The notes under the pieces: model-generated
Seen by the model: the letters and a program-made list of their open reading frames with translations, nothing else
Told to the model about the DNA's origin: nothing
The model's database searches: none
NCBI RefSeq assembly: GCF_019084075.1
Contig: NZ_JAHREN010000001.1
Coordinates: 5,048,501 to 5,112,500 of the forward strand
Reading direction: 5' to 3'
From: Siccirubricoccus sp. G192
GTDB taxonomy: Bacteria > Pseudomonadota > Alphaproteobacteria > Acetobacterales > Acetobacteraceae
Length of the DNA stretch: 64,000 nucleotides
Shown: positions 19,705 to 30,362 of the stretch, in pieces
Layout: every line of letters begins with the position of its first letter
Numbering within the stretch: position 1 is the first letter of the stretch
Translations under genes and position numbers: made by a program

Positions 19705-20373
19705 TCAGCGATGGCAGGTCGAGCAGCGGGTGAGGGCCGGGATCTCGACGCCGAAATGCTGCAGCCGCGGGGTCGCGGCGTCTGCGGGCGTTGGCTGCGA
19801 GGCGGAACCCGGCTGCCAGTCCCGGCTGAACACCGCCTCGGCCGGGCGCAGCCGGGGCGCGGGGTCGCGGTGGCAGCCCAGGCAGAAGGCCATGGAAAGA
19901 GTCTCTGCCTTCACGGTGCGCGGCATGGTCCAGACCTGCCCATGGCAGGACTCGCAGGCCACCCCCGCCGCGGTATGGGCCCCGTGGTGGAACCGCACAT
20001 GCTCCGGCAGCCGGTGGACCGAGGCCCAGGGAACCGGTACCTGCAAAGCCAGCGCGGTCTCCAGCGGCGCGAATTGGGCCGCGACGTTCCAGACCTGGCG
20101 GTGGCAGCCGAGGCAGGTCTCGGCTGTCGGCATGCCGGCCGCCGCCTGGCGCTCCACCCCCGCATGGCAGAAGCGGCAATCGAGGCCGATCCCACCGGCA
20201 TGGACGGCATGGCTGAAGGGGATGGGCTGCGGCGCGGCAACCCCCACCCGCCAGGCACGGTCGGACCGCACATAGACGAAACCCGCCGCGGCCGCCATCA
20301 CCAGGGCACCGGCACCGAGGGCGAGTGCGACCCGCAGCCGCGCATCGGCGCGCGGTGAGAAAAGCTGCGGCAT
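19705..20373 (-). CDS. actA: Alternative complex III, pentahaem cytochrome c subunit ActA
   Basis: The 222-residue protein has one N-terminal membrane anchor (about 13-34) and five CXXCH haem sites: CRFCH, CLGCH, CESCH, CLGCH and CSTCH, the last just before the C-terminus. The GxxCxxCH spacing and extra histidines (FSHAVHAGG, RFHHGAHTAAG) fit the ActA pentahaem family that relays electrons from ActB to ActE or the oxidase. Unusually, it is separated from actBCDEF by the oxidase genes and a divergent cytochrome. It is the first gene of the oxidase operon, so expression of the complex must draw on two transcripts. Confidence 0.9.
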   Translation of the reverse strand: MPQLFSPRADARLRVALALGAGALVMAAAAGFVYVRSDRAWRVGVAAPQPIPFSHAVHAGGIGLDCRFCHAGVERQAAAGMPTAETCLGCHRQVWNVAAQFAPLETALALQVPVPWASVHRLPEHVRFHHGAHTAAGVACESCHGQVWTMPRTVKAETLSMAFCLGCHRDPAPRLRPAEAVFSRDWQPGSASQPTPADAATPRLQHFGVEIPALTRCSTCHR

Positions 20374-20554
20374 GCATCCCCGCTACGCTGACCCGGAACG
20401 GCAACGCGGCAGCACGGGCGAGGTTGAGGGGCCCGGCGCGGGCAGCGGCCGAAGCTCCGGGCTTCATGCGTCCGCAACCCGGAGGCGGACGGCGGGCCTT
20501 GCGGCCCCGGACACCCCGGCGGCGCCGCCACCCGCCAAGCCCGCCGCGGGCGGT

Positions 20555-22282
20555 TCAGCCCACCTGCCGCAGCCGCCCCATCACACTGCCGAGTTCGCCG
20601 CGCAACGTCTCGCCCTGGCGCGCCACCTCGGCGCCCGCCTGGTCCAGCACGCGCAGCGCCGCGGTGGTGTCCTCCACGCCCTGCGTCACCTCGGCGATGG
20701 TGGTGGAGACATGGGTGGTGCCCCGCGCCGCCTCGGCCACGTTGCGGGCGATCTCCTGCGTCGCTGCGCCCTGCTCCTCCACCGCCGCGGCGATGCTGCC
20801 GGCGATGTGGTCGATCTCCGAGACCACCGTGGCGATGCCCTTGATGGAGCGCACCGCCTGCTCCGTAGCGCCCTGGATGCCGGTGATCTGGCTGGCGATC
20901 TCCTCGGTCGCGCGGGCGGTCTGCGCGGCGAGCTGCTTCACCTCGCTGGCCACCACGGCGAAGCCCTTTCCGGCCTCGCCGGCGCGCGCCGCCTCGATGG
21001 TGGCGTTCAGCGCCAGCAGGTTGGTCTGGCCGGCGATGTCGCTGATGAGGCGCACCACCTCGCTGATGCGGCCCGCCGCCTCGGCCAGGCTGCCGACCAC
21101 GCCATCGGTGGTACGCACCTCCTCCACTGCCCGGTTGGCCACCTGCGCGGCCTGCGCCACCTGCCGGGTGATCTCGCCGACCGAGGCCGCCAATTCCTCG
21201 GCCGCCGCCGCGACCGTCTGGACATTGCCGCCAGCCTGACCAGCTCCGGCCGCCACCGCCGCGGCCTGTTCCGCGGTGCGATTCGCGGTGGCCGAGAGCG
21301 TGCCGATCGAGGCCTGCAACTCGGTGGCCGAAGCCGCGAGCGCCTGGGTCACGCCGCCCAGGCTGCGTTCCATCGTCTCGGCCAGGGCATGCTGCGCCTG
21401 GGCCCGCTCGTGCTCCGCCCGGTCCCGCATCCCAGCCGCCTCGGCCTCCAACTGGCGCGCCTGGCGGGCGGTAAGGCGCAGCGCCTCCAGCCCCTCCGCG
21501 ATCGCACCCACCTCGTCGGTGCGGTTGCGGTCGGGGGTTTCCTCCTCGATGCGGCCGCCGGCCAGCGTCGTGGCCGTGCCGGCGAGGCGCTGCAGTGGCC
21601 GGGTCACGCCGCGCAGCACGATCAGCAGCGCGAGGCCGGTGCCGGCCAGGATGCCGGCCAAGGAGACGCCGACCAGCCAGGCGCGGGTCCGCGCGATATC
21701 CGCCTCGATGCGCGCTTCCATGGCTTCCGCGAAAGCGCGTTGCCGCTCCTCGGCGCCACGGATCAGCTCGCGCATGCGGGTCACGATGGGGGCGCCCTCG
21801 AAAAGCGCGTTCTGGGCCGCCTGCAACTGCCCGGCCCGGCTCTGTTCCAGCACCCGGGATGCGACCGCGCGGTGGCGGTCCAGCTCGCGCCGGACCTCGC
21901 CCATTACCGTGCGATTCGCCGGCACCAGCAGGTTGCGCTCAAGCTGCTCCAGCCGCGTCTCCATGGTGCGGCGCTCCTCTTCGAGCGCGGCTTCCCAGTG
22001 GCGGCGCTGATCGGGTGGCAATTCCAGGGGCAGCCATTCCGCGGCGCGCGCATAGCCCAGCAGGTTGGAGCCCATGCGGCCGAGCCAGAACTGGCGCTCG
22101 GCCAGCACTTCGCGCTCCTGGAGCTGCGCCGTGGCCTGGGACAGGGCGCGATAGCCCATCCCGGCAACCACCATCGCCACCACACCCAGGATGGCGACCG
22201 CCGAGAGCAGCTTCGGCGCCAGCCCCAGGCGCAGTCCACGCGCAGTGCGGGCCGGGCCCGCCACGCCATTCACTTCGGTCAT
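20555..22282 (-). CDS. Methyl-accepting chemotaxis protein
   Basis: Starting at ATG 22282 (GGCGG-type site six bases upstream; ATG 22288 is an alternative), the 575-residue receptor has two membrane helices (about 22-42 and 195-215). They bracket a four-helix-bundle-like periplasmic domain of about 150 residues. A HAMP linker and a long coiled-coil signalling domain follow. The hairpin tip [21 protein letters not shown] is diagnostic for receptors that bind CheW/CheA. No C-terminal pentapeptide for CheR tethering is present. No other chemotaxis genes are nearby, so it works with a core encoded elsewhere. The ligand is unknown. Confidence 0.92.
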   Translation of the reverse strand: MTEVNGVAGPARTARGLRLGLAPKLLSAVAILGVVAMVVAGMGYRALSQATAQLQEREVLAERQFWLGRMGSNLLGYARAAEWLPLELPPDQRRHWEAALEEERRTMETRLEQLERNLLVPANRTVMGEVRRELDRHRAVASRVLEQSRAGQLQAAQNALFEGAPIVTRMRELIRGAEERQRAFAEAMEARIEADIARTRAWLVGVSLAGILAGTGLALLIVLRGVTRPLQRLAGTATTLAGGRIEEETPDRNRTDEVGAIAEGLEALRLTARQARQLEAEAAGMRDRAEHERAQAQHALAETMERSLGGVTQALAASATELQASIGTLSATANRTAEQAAAVAAGAGQAGGNVQTVAAAAEELAASVGEITRQVAQAAQVANRAVEEVRTTDGVVGSLAEAAGRISEVVRLISDIAGQTNLLALNATIEAARAGEAGKGFAVVASEVKQLAAQTARATEEIASQITGIQGATEQAVRSIKGIATVVSEIDHIAGSIAAAVEEQGAATQEIARNVAEAARGTTHVSTTIAEVTQGVEDTTAALRVLDQAGAEVARQGETLRGELGSVMGRLRQVG

Positions 22283-22473
22283 CTGCATTCCGCCATTCCA
22301 TGCTGCCGGCCATGGTGCCGGGACCGGCAGCGAGTTTGGCGGCGGGCCGTTTACAGCGGATGAAGGCTGCCCCGGATTTCCTCCAGGCCGATTCATGCCA
22401 GCGGCTGCATGCAGGGCCACATGTGCCGGCTCAATAACCAGGGCCAGGGCCCGTTCGGCGGTCTCAAGCGGGT

Positions 22474-23251
22474 TCAGCCGGCTTTCCCGGCCGCGATCAG
22501 GAATTCGCGGTTACCCTCGGGGCCCAGGATCGGGCTCGGCTCCACCCCCAGCACCCGCCAGCCGGGCAGCCCGGCCCACCAATCCGCCATGCGGTCGCAG
22601 ACGGCACGATGCACCGCCGGGTCCCGCACCACGCCGCCCTTGGCGATATGGGGCCCCACCTCGAATTGCGGCTTGATGAGCGCCACCGCCCAGGCGCCCG
22701 GCGCGCAGAGCGCCAGCGGCGCCGACAGCACCGTGGCGAGGCCGATGAAGCTGGCATCGCAGACCAGCGCGCCGGCGGGCTCGGGCACGGAAGCCTCATC
22801 AAGGTAGCGGGCATTCACCCGTTCCAGCACCACCACGCGCGGGTCGTTCCGCAGCCCCCAGGCCAATTGGCCGTGGCCGACATCCACCGCATAGACCTTC
22901 GCCGCCCCCCCCTTCCAGCAGCACATGGGTGAAGCCGCCGGTGGAGGCGCCGATATCGAGGCAGACCCGCCCGGCCGGCGACAGGCCGAAATGCGCCAGC
23001 CCATGCGCCAGCTTCACCCCGCCGCGGGAAACCCAGGGGTGGTCCTGGCCGCGCACCTCCAGCGGCCGGTCCGGCGGCAGCACCTGGCCCGGCTTCTCGA
23101 TGCGCTGTTCGGCGGAGAAGACCTTGCCGGCCAGGATCAGCGCCTGCGCCCGGGTGCGGCTTTCCGCCAACCCGCGATCCACCAGCAATTGGTCCGCGCG
23201 CAGCTTGCCGGGCTTCGCGCGGGGCGCACCGGCCGTGCCGGCGCCGATCAT
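22474..23251 (-). pseudogene. tlyA: TlyA-family rRNA methyltransferase, frame broken once
   Basis: The N-terminal part, from ATG 23251, has the S4 RNA-binding fold (ADQLLVDRGLAESRTRAQAL) and the FtsJ-like methyltransferase entry (VCLDIGASTGGFTHVLLEGG). The frame then shifts at the C-run 22905-22912. The remainder (KVYAVDVGHGQLAWGLR to [10 protein letters not shown]) reads in another frame to 22474. One C fewer restores a continuous protein of about 258 residues, the normal TlyA length. TlyA 2'-O-methylates cytidines in 16S and 23S rRNA. The start overlaps the dxs stop (ATGA), so it is the last gene of xseB-ispA-dxs-tlyA. A sequencing error is likely. Confidence 0.82.
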
Positions 23252-25173
23252 GCGCGCGCCGGTAGCGCCGCAGCCTCCGCGCCCAGGGCGGCGACGGCCG
23301 CGGCGACGATATGGCCGGCATTCAGCCCGGCCTCGTCATACTGCTTCTTCGGGTTCTCGTGGTCGATGAAGCGGTCCGGCAGGCACATCGGCCGCACCTT
23401 CAACCCGTGGTCCAGCAACCCCTTCCAGGCCAGGTGCTGCAACACCAGGCTGCCGAAGCCGCCGACCGAGCCCTCCTCGATGGTGATGAGCACGGCGTGG
23501 TCCCGCGCCAGCCGCTCCACCAGTTCGGTGTCGAGCGGCTTGGCGAAACGGGCATCGGCGACGGTGGTGGAAAGGCCGCGCGCGCCGAGTTCCTCGGCCG
23601 CCTTCAGCGCCTCCTGCAAGCGGGCGCCATAGGACAGGATGGCGACCGTGCCGCCTTCCCGCAGCACCCGCCCCTTGCCGATCGGCAGCGGCGTGCCGCG
23701 CTCCGGCAACTCAAGCCCGAGCCCCTCGCCGCGCGGGTAGCGGAAGGCGCTCGGCCGGTCGTCGATGGCGGCGGCGGTGGCCACCATGTGCATGAGCTCC
23801 ACCTCGTCGCTCGCCGCCATCAGCACGATGCCGGGCAGGCAGCCGAGATAGGCGATGTCGAAGGCCCCCGCATGGGTCGCGCCATCGGCGCCGACCAGCC
23901 CGGCGCGGTCGAGTGCGAAGCGCACCGGCAGGCCCTGCAGCACCACGTCATGCACCACCTGGTCGTAGCCGCGCTGGAGGAAGGTGGAATAGATGGCGCA
24001 GAAGGGCTTCATCCCCTCGGTCGCCATGCCGGCCGCGAAGGTGACGGCGTGCTGCTCGGCGATGCCGACATCGAAGCTGCGCTTCGGGAACTTCTTCGCG
24101 AAGAGATCGAGGCCGGTGCCGGAGGGCATGGCGGCATTGATCGCCACGATGCGCGGATCGGCCTCCGCCTCGGCGATCAGAGCATTGGCGAAGACCTTGG
24201 TATAGGAGGGCGGGCCGGGCGGCGCCTTCACCTGCTCGCCGGTGACGACGTTGAACTTCACCACCCCGTGGTACTTGTCGGCGCTGGCCTCGGCCGGCGC
24301 GTAGCCCTTGCCTTTCTTGGTCACCACATGCAGCAGGATCGGGCCGCGATGCTCGGTGTCGCGCAGGTTGCGCAGCACCGGCAGCAGGTGGTCGAGGTCG
24401 TGGCCATCGATCGGCCCGACGTAATAGAAGCCCAATTCCTCGAAAAGCGTGCCGCCGGTGAGCAGCCCGCGCGCATATTCGTCGGCGCGCCGCGCCGCAC
24501 GCTCCAGCGGCGCCGGGAAGCGCTTGGCCAGCCGCCCCATCAGCTCCCGCAGGTTGACGAAGGGGCGGGAGGAAATGAGCCGCGACAGGTAGGCGCTCAT
24601 GGCGCCGACCGGCGGCGCGATCGACATGTCGTTGTCGTTCAGGATGACGATGAGGTTGGCATTGGAGGCGCCGGCATTGTTCATGGCCTCATAGGCCATG
24701 CCCGCGCTCATCGCGCCGTCGCCGATCACCGCGATGACGTTCCGGTTGTCGCCCTTCAGGTCGCGCGCCACCGCCATGCCGAGGCCGGAGGAGATGGAAG
24801 TGCTGGAATGCGCCGCGCCGAAGGGGTCGTATTCGCTCTCGCTCCGCCGGGTGAAGCCGGAGAGGCCGCCGCCCTGGCGGAGCGTGCGGATGCGGCCGCG
24901 CCGGCCGGTGAGGATCTTGTGCGGATAGGCCTGGTGGCCGACATCCCAGATCAGCCGGTCCCGTGGCGTCTCGAAGACCGCATGCACCGCGACGGTCAGT
25001 TCCACCACGCCGAGCGAGGCGCCGAGATGCCCGCCGGTCTGGCTCACCGCATGGATTGTCTCGGCCCGTAATTCCGCCGCCAATTGCTTGAGCTGCTCGG
25101 CCGAGAGGTTCCGCATGTCGGCCGGCACGCGCACCCGGTCGAGGAGCGGAGTGGAAGGAAGGCCAGCCATCAA
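23248..25173 (-). CDS. dxs: 1-deoxy-D-xylulose-5-phosphate synthase
   Basis: This full-length 641-residue enzyme condenses pyruvate and glyceraldehyde 3-phosphate, the first step of the methylerythritol phosphate route to isoprenoids. The GGHLGASLG histidine region is at 47-55, the thiamine-diphosphate motif [18 protein letters not shown] at 151-168, the domain 2 catalytic region [15 protein letters not shown] near 370, and the C-terminal transketolase domain ends at 641. It overlaps ispA by four bases upstream and tlyA by four downstream. Output feeds ubiquinone, hopanoids and carotenoids. Confidence 0.96.
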   Translation of the reverse strand: MMAGLPSTPLLDRVRVPADMRNLSAEQLKQLAAELRAETIHAVSQTGGHLGASLGVVELTVAVHAVFETPRDRLIWDVGHQAYPHKILTGRRGRIRTLRQGGGLSGFTRRSESEYDPFGAAHSSTSISSGLGMAVARDLKGDNRNVIAVIGDGAMSAGMAYEAMNNAGASNANLIVILNDNDMSIAPPVGAMSAYLSRLISSRPFVNLRELMGRLAKRFPAPLERAARRADEYARGLLTGGTLFEELGFYYVGPIDGHDLDHLLPVLRNLRDTEHRGPILLHVVTKKGKGYAPAEASADKYHGVVKFNVVTGEQVKAPPGPPSYTKVFANALIAEAEADPRIVAINAAMPSGTGLDLFAKKFPKRSFDVGIAEQHAVTFAAGMATEGMKPFCAIYSTFLQRGYDQVVHDVVLQGLPVRFALDRAGLVGADGATHAGAFDIAYLGCLPGIVLMAASDEVELMHMVATAAAIDDRPSAFRYPRGEGLGLELPERGTPLPIGKGRVLREGGTVAILSYGARLQEALKAAEELGARGLSTTVADARFAKPLDTELVERLARDHAVLITIEEGSVGGFGSLVLQHLAWKGLLDHGLKVRPMCLPDRFIDHENPKKQYDEAGLNAGHIVAAAVAALGAEAAALPARA

Positions 25174-26081
25174 TTCCTCCGCTCGATCACGAAATCCGCG
25201 AGCATCCGCAACAGGTCGGCCCGTTCGTTGAATCCGTCAAGATGGGTCTTCGCCTGCGCAACGAGGCGCTCGGCCTGCAACCGGGCCCGCTCCAGCCCGA
25301 GCAGCCCGACCAGCGTGGCCTTGCCCGCCCCGGCATCCTTGCCGGTGCGCTTGCCCGCCTCCGCCGTGGAGACGGTGGCATCCAGCAGGTCGTCGGCGAT
25401 CTGGAAGGCGGCGCCGAGGTCGCGGCCATAGAGGCAGAGCGCATGCCGCTGCGGCCCCGCCGCCTTGCCCAGCAGCGCTCCCGCTTCCGCCGCGAATTCG
25501 ATCAGCTTGCCGGTCTTCAGGGTCTGCAACCGGCCGATGGCGGGCTCGTCCAGCGCCTCGCCCGCCGCTTCCGCCAACATGTCCAGCATCTGCCCGCCGC
25601 ACATGCCGCGCGCCCCGGCGGCGCGGGCGAGGCAGCGCACCAGTTCGATCCGCACGGCGGGGTCGGGGTGGGTATCCTCCTCGGCCAGCACGCTGAAGGC
25701 CTGGGTCTGCAGGGCATCGCCGGCCAGGATGGCGGTGGCCTCGTCGAAGGCCCGGTGGACGGTGGGCTTGCCACGGCGGAGGTCGTCGTCATCCATCGCC
25801 GGCAGGTCGTCATGCACCAGGCTATAGGCGTGCAGCATCTCGACGGCGCCGGCCGCCCGCAGCGCGGCCTGGCGGGAGACGCCGAATTGCCGCGCCCCCT
25901 CCAGCACCAGGAAGCCGCGCAGCCGCTTGCCGCCGCCGATGGCGGCATAGCGCATCGCCTCGAAAAGCCGGGATTCCGGCCCCTCGGCCTGGGGCAGCAA
26001 GACCTCCAGTGCCTGATCGATCTCCGCCGCCGCCGCCGCCATGGCGCGCGGAAGGGCGGGGGCCTCCATACTGCTGTCCAT
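25170..26081 (-). CDS. ispA: Polyprenyl (farnesyl) diphosphate synthase
   Basis: The 303-residue prenyltransferase carries the first aspartate-rich motif [14 protein letters not shown] (91-104) and the second, DDLLD, near residue 236, with the upstream GGGKRLRG substrate-binding motif near 50. It elongates dimethylallyl diphosphate with isopentenyl diphosphate, most likely to farnesyl diphosphate given its operon. It overlaps dxs by four bases and lies 12 bases after xseB, the classic xseB-ispA-dxs arrangement. The start is taken as ATG 26081; ATG 26069 is possible. Confidence 0.93.
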   Translation of the reverse strand: MDSSMEAPALPRAMAAAAAEIDQALEVLLPQAEGPESRLFEAMRYAAIGGGKRLRGFLVLEGARQFGVSRQAALRAAGAVEMLHAYSLVHDDLPAMDDDDLRRGKPTVHRAFDEATAILAGDALQTQAFSVLAEEDTHPDPAVRIELVRCLARAAGARGMCGGQMLDMLAEAAGEALDEPAIGRLQTLKTGKLIEFAAEAGALLGKAAGPQRHALCLYGRDLGAAFQIADDLLDATVSTAEAGKRTGKDAGAGKATLVGLLGLERARLQAERLVAQAKTHLDGFNERADLLRMLADFVIERRN

Positions 26082-26093
26082 CGGTTGGGGGCC

Positions 26094-26363
26094 CTACTCC
26101 ACGTCGCGCAGGCTGGGGCCGCCCGGGCCCTCCACGATGGCCTGCACCTTCATCTCGGCTTCCGCCAGCTTGGTCTCGCAATGGCGGCGGAGCGCGGCGC
26201 CGCGCTCGTAATCCGCGATCGCCTGGGCGAGCGTGCCCCGGCCGCCTTCCAGCGACTTCACGATATCCTCAAGCTCCCCCAGCGCTTCCTCGAAGGACAG
26301 CAGCGCCAGGTCGCGGGTGCCGGTCCCGCCTGCAGCGCCGGGTTGATTCTGGGCCTCTCCCAT
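26094..26363 (-). CDS. xseB: Exodeoxyribonuclease VII small subunit
   Basis: ATG 26363 is preferred because GGAG lies six bases upstream and gives 89 residues, near the family norm. The frame could open further up at 26414 with an unlikely extension. The core LSFEEALGELEDIVKSLEGG followed by a second helix ending ALRRHCETKLAEAEMKVQAI is the family signature. The small subunit helps XseA degrade single-stranded DNA. It heads the xseB-ispA-dxs-tlyA operon. Confidence 0.92.
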   Translation of the reverse strand: MGEAQNQPGAAGGTGTRDLALLSFEEALGELEDIVKSLEGGRGTLAQAIADYERGAALRRHCETKLAEAEMKVQAIVEGPGGPSLRDVE

Positions 26364-26489
26364 TCGGGTCTCCATCCTCGAATGGCCAGCATACCAGGGG
26401 TCCCGGCGGGACAAAACCTCGGCCCTGGGAAATCAGGCGGCGATGAGGGCGGCCGGCCGGGATCGACCGCCTGTCGCAACGACCGGCCG

Positions 26490-27458
26490 CTACATCTGGA
26501 TGTTGCGCTCGCGGATCACACGGGACCAGAAGCCCACCTGCTCCTCCAGCCAGCGGCCAAAGGTCTCGGGGTCATCGGCATGCGGCTCCAGCCCGTCCTC
26601 GCGGATCAGGCGCTGGACGCCCTCGGTGGCCGCGACGCTGCGGAGATCGGCGGCGATGCGGGCGCGGAGTTCCGCCGGCACCGCGGCCGGGGCGAAGAAG
26701 CCGTAGAAGGTGCGGGCCATCACGTCGAAGCCGCTCTCCAGCATGGTCGGCACCTCCGGCGCGAGCGGCGAGCGCGCCGGCTGGGTGATGGCGATGGCCC
26801 GCACCCGCCCCTCGCGGGCGAAGCGGAGCGAGGTGGGACTGTCGAAGAGCGCGTTGATATGGCCGGCGATGAGGTCGGTCATCGCCGGCGCGATGCCGCG
26901 ATAGGGGGTGTGCAGGATCTCGATCCCCGACCGCCAGGCAAAAAGCTCGGCCGAGATATGCGGCGAGGACCCCATGCCGGCGGAGCCGAAGCGCAACCCG
27001 CCGGGATTGGCGCGCGCCCAGGCTACCAGTTCCTGAAGGTTCTGCGCCGGCACGGAGGGATGGATGTAGAGGATGCCGCCGCCCAGCGCGATCCGGCAGA
27101 GCGGTGCCAAGGCCTTCGGGTCATAGGGCAGGTTGCGCAGCATGATCTGGTTGGTGATGATGCCGAAACTCGCCAGCAGCAGCGTATGCCCATCCGGCGC
27201 CGCATGGGCCACCGCGGCGGTGCCGATGGCCGAGGCGCCGCCCGGCTTGTTGCTCACCACCACGGATTGCCGCCAGAGCTCGGCCAGGCGGGCGGCGAAT
27301 TCCCGGGCGTAGCGGTCCGTCGGTCCGCCCGCGGCATAGGGCGCGACGATCTCGACCGGCCTGGACGGCGCCCAGGGCTGTGCCCCGCCGGGCTGGGCCA
27401 GGGCCGGCCGCGCCGCCGCGGCCAGCAGCGCCGCCCCGAGCAGGTTTCGCCTGTGCAT
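26490..27458 (-). CDS. Bug/TctC-family tripartite tricarboxylate binding protein
   Basis: Starting at ATG 27458 behind a GGGGGAGGG-like site, the 322-residue protein has a Sec/Tat-type signal (MHRRNLLGAALLAAAARPALA). The two Bug lobes include the conserved VEIVAPYAAGGPTDRYAREF entry loop and PGGLRFGSAGMGSSPHI. Bug proteins bind carboxylates or aromatic acids in the periplasm. No TctA/TctB permease genes are near. It is the last gene of an operon with acyl-CoA dehydrogenases, a ligase and a hydratase, which suggests that its ligand is an acid degraded through that pathway. Confidence 0.88.
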   Translation of the reverse strand: MHRRNLLGAALLAAAARPALAQPGGAQPWAPSRPVEIVAPYAAGGPTDRYAREFAARLAELWRQSVVVSNKPGGASAIGTAAVAHAAPDGHTLLLASFGIITNQIMLRNLPYDPKALAPLCRIALGGGILYIHPSVPAQNLQELVAWARANPGGLRFGSAGMGSSPHISAELFAWRSGIEILHTPYRGIAPAMTDLIAGHINALFDSPTSLRFAREGRVRAIAITQPARSPLAPEVPTMLESGFDVMARTFYGFFAPAAVPAELRARIAADLRSVAATEGVQRLIREDGLEPHADDPETFGRWLEEQVGFWSRVIRERNIQM

Positions 27459-27477
27459 CGCGCCCTCCCCCTTCCCG

Positions 27478-28254
27478 TCACCGCCCCTTGAACACCGGCT
27501 TGCGCTTCTCAAGCTGCGCCCGCCGTGCTTCCAGCGCATCCTCCGTCTTCGAGAGCTCGTAGGTGAAGTTCTGCTCGAAGCGATAGGCGTCCTTCTGCGG
27601 CATCAGCTCCACCATGTTGCAGGAGGTCTTGGCGTAGCGGATGCCGAGCGGGCTCTTGCCGGCGATCTCCGTGGCGATTTTCATGGCTTCCGGCAGCAAT
27701 TGCGCCGCCGGCAGGCAGGCCTCGATGACCCCGAGCCGGTAGAGCTCGGCAGCCGGCAGCCGCTGCCCCGTGAACATCATGCGCCGGGTTTTCGACCGCC
27801 CGAACAGCTCACGCAGCATGGCGGCGCCGCCGGCCAGGCCGACATCGATCTCCGGCATGCCGAAGACCGCCTCCTCGGCCGCCAGCATGATGTCGCAGGC
27901 CGCCATCAGGCCGAAGCCGGCACCCAGCGCCGCGCCATTCACCGCCGCGATCACCGGCTTGGCGCATTCCTTGATGGCATTGCCGGTCTCGCGCGTCAGG
28001 CGGTTGTGCCACCAGTACTGGCCGTGCTTGCCGGGGTCCGGCCGCTGCTTCAGGTCGGCGCCGGCGCAGAAGACCTTCCCTTGCGCGGTGAGCACCACCA
28101 CGCGGATATCGTCGCGGTCGGTGGCCTCGTCGAAGATCTGGATCAGCCGCTCCCGCATCTCCCAGTTCACGGCATTCACCGGCGGGCGGTTCAGCGTCGC
28201 CACCGCCACGTAATCGGAGACTTCAAGCGTCACGACATCGGAAGGCATCGGCAT
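27478..28254 (-). CDS. Enoyl-CoA hydratase/isomerase family protein
   Basis: The 258-residue crotonase-fold protein shows the oxyanion-hole segments KVFCAGADLKQRP and NGAALGAGFGLMAACD, and the PEIDVGLAGGAAML loop that usually holds the catalytic glutamate (PEID). It lies eight bases after the ligase gene and 19 before the Bug gene in the same operon, so it probably hydrates the unsaturated CoA ester made by the linked dehydrogenases. An in-frame ATG two codons inside (28248) could also be the start. Exact substrate unknown. Confidence 0.88.
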   Translation of the reverse strand: MPMPSDVVTLEVSDYVAVATLNRPPVNAVNWEMRERLIQIFDEATDRDDIRVVVLTAQGKVFCAGADLKQRPDPGKHGQYWWHNRLTRETGNAIKECAKPVIAAVNGAALGAGFGLMAACDIMLAAEEAVFGMPEIDVGLAGGAAMLRELFGRSKTRRMMFTGQRLPAAELYRLGVIEACLPAAQLLPEAMKIATEIAGKSPLGIRYAKTSCNMVELMPQKDAYRFEQNFTYELSKTEDALEARRAQLEKRKPVFKGR

Positions 28255-28262
28255 TCCCCTGT

Positions 28263-30362
28263 TCAGGTTCGGGAGCGGCGCAGGATGACGGCATCGACGC
28301 CCATCCCGCCTTGCGGCAGCGCCATGAAGGGATTGACCTCGACGCTCTCCAGCGCCTCCCCATGCGCCGCGGCGAAGCGGGAGAGCGCGACCAGCGCCTC
28401 CGCCAGCGCCCCCTCATCCACCGGCTGCCGCCCGCGCGCGCCCTGCAGCAGCGCACGCCCCTTGATGGAACGCAGCATGGCGAGCGCGCCGGCATGGTCG
28501 ATTGGCGCCAGGCGGAAGGCGACGTCGCGGAACAGCTCCACGAAGACGCCGCCCAGGCCGAACATCACCAGCGGGCCGAAGACCGGGTCGCGCGTGGCGC
28601 CCAGCACCACCTCCACCCCATCCCGCACCATGGGCGAGACCAGCGCGCCCTCGATGCGCGCCGCCGGCGCGCGGGCCCGCACCTCCGCCAGCATCGCTTC
28701 GAAAGCCGTCGCGACCTCCGCCGCATCGCGCAGATTGAGCCGCACGCCGCCGACATCCGATTTATGCGCAAGATCGGGCGAGAGCACCTTCAGCACCACC
28801 GGGAAGCCCAGCGTGGCGGCGGCATCGGCCGCCTCCGCCGCATTCCGTGCGACGCGCTGCGGCGCGAAGGGGATGCCGGCCGCTTCCAGCAGGCGGCGGC
28901 AGGCGGCCTCGTCCAGATCGCCCTCCGGCAATGCGCTGGCGGGCGGCAGCGCCAAGGCATCCTGGCGCGCGCCGCGCTCGCCCAGCCAGCACAGCGCGGT
29001 GGCGATACGCATCGCCTCGGCGGGCTCGACGCAGGTGACGAAGCCCTTCGCGTGCAGGTCGAGCCGCACCGCGGGCAGGCAGCGCATGCAGAGGATGAAG
29101 CGCGTGCCGGGGTGCCGCGCCCGCAATTCCTCCAGCGCCGGCAGGGTCAGCGCCAGCCGCGCCGGGTCCTCGCCCATGAAGCCGAGGAAGGCGATCAGCA
29201 CGTCGAAGCCACCCTCGCGCAGCATGATCGCCAGCATGCGGCCGAGCAGGCTCCGGTCATTCGCCACCTGCGCCGTGGAATCCACCGGGTTGCGCGGTGC
29301 GGCGAAGGGCAGCAGGGCGCGGATTTCCGCCTGCGCCGCATCCGGCAGCGCCGGCAATCCCAGCCCTTCCGTGGCCGCCATATCCGCCATGAAGGCGCCG
29401 GCACCGCCGGAGACGGTGACGATGCCAAGCCGCCGCCCCTGCGGCAGATCGCCCGCCGCGCAGGCCGCCGCCACATCCGCCGCCTCGCTGAGCGAGGAGG
29501 CGCGCCAGACGCCGGCCTCCTCGAAAGCCGCCTGGTAGCCGGCGTCCGATCCCGCCAGCGTGCCGGTATGGGAGGCCGTGGCCGCCGCGCCCTGTTCGGA
29601 AACCCCCACCTTCATCGCCACCACGCGCTTGCCGCGCTCCGCCGCCAGGCGCAGCGCCGCGCGCAGCCGGGCGCCGTCGCGGCAGCCCTCCAGATAGGTG
29701 AGGATCACCTCGGTGGCGGGGTCCTCGGCCAGCCAGGCGATGCAGGCGGCGATGTCGATATCGGCCTCGTTGCCCGTCGTCACGAGATGGCTGATGCCGC
29801 AGCCGCGGTCCGCCAGCAGGGTATAGCAATAGGTGCCGACCGCGCCGCTCTGGCTGGCGATCGCCACCTTCCCCGGCCGCGGCCAATGCGGGCCGAGCGA
29901 GGCCGTGAAGGTGCAGTAGACGCCATCGCCGGGATTGATGAGGCCGAGCGCATTGGGGCCGAGCAGCCGGATGCCCGCCGCCTGGCAGCGCGCCAGGATC
30001 GCCTGCTGCGCGGCGCGGCCCTTGGCATCCACCTCGCCGAAGCCGGCGGAGAACAGCACCACGGCGCGCGCGCCCTTGCGGATGCAGCTTTCGATCGCCT
30101 CCGGCACCGCCGCCGCCGGCACCGCCACCACCACCAGGTCGACGCTGCCCGGCGCATCATCCAGCGAGGCGAAGGCCGGCAGGCCCTGCACCTCCCGCTG
30201 GCCGGGATTGACCGGCAGGATGCGCCCCTTGAAGCCGGCCCGCTTCAGGTAATCCACCGGCCGGCCGCCGATCTTGGCGGCGTCGGTGGAGGCGCCGATG
30301 ACGGCGATGCTGGCGGGCCGGAACAGCGCATCCAGCCCGGCCGAGAGATGTTGGGCCTTCAT
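28263..30362 (-). CDS. Acetate/acyl-CoA ligase family protein (NDP-forming type)
   Basis: The 699-residue protein joins a CoA-binding Rossmann domain (about 8-135, SIAVIGASTDAAKIGGRPV), two CoA-ligase domains (histidine region ATASHTGTLAGSDAGY near 265) and a C-terminal ATP-grasp domain (about 480-695, VVLKVLSPDLAHKSDVGGV). Such proteins form an acyl-CoA from an acid with ATP, giving ADP. The start overlaps the acyl-CoA dehydrogenase stop (ATGA). It should activate the acid imported with the operon's Bug protein. A homologue with the same domain order is at 48498-50681 in a similar operon. Confidence 0.9.
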   Translation of the reverse strand: MKAQHLSAGLDALFRPASIAVIGASTDAAKIGGRPVDYLKRAGFKGRILPVNPGQREVQGLPAFASLDDAPGSVDLVVVAVPAAAVPEAIESCIRKGARAVVLFSAGFGEVDAKGRAAQQAILARCQAAGIRLLGPNALGLINPGDGVYCTFTASLGPHWPRPGKVAIASQSGAVGTYCYTLLADRGCGISHLVTTGNEADIDIAACIAWLAEDPATEVILTYLEGCRDGARLRAALRLAAERGKRVVAMKVGVSEQGAAATASHTGTLAGSDAGYQAAFEEAGVWRASSLSEAADVAAACAAGDLPQGRRLGIVTVSGGAGAFMADMAATEGLGLPALPDAAQAEIRALLPFAAPRNPVDSTAQVANDRSLLGRMLAIMLREGGFDVLIAFLGFMGEDPARLALTLPALEELRARHPGTRFILCMRCLPAVRLDLHAKGFVTCVEPAEAMRIATALCWLGERGARQDALALPPASALPEGDLDEAACRRLLEAAGIPFAPQRVARNAAEAADAAATLGFPVVLKVLSPDLAHKSDVGGVRLNLRDAAEVATAFEAMLAEVRARAPAARIEGALVSPMVRDGVEVVLGATRDPVFGPLVMFGLGGVFVELFRDVAFRLAPIDHAGALAMLRSIKGRALLQGARGRQPVDEGALAEALVALSRFAAAHGEALESVEVNPFMALPQGGMGVDAVILRRSRT

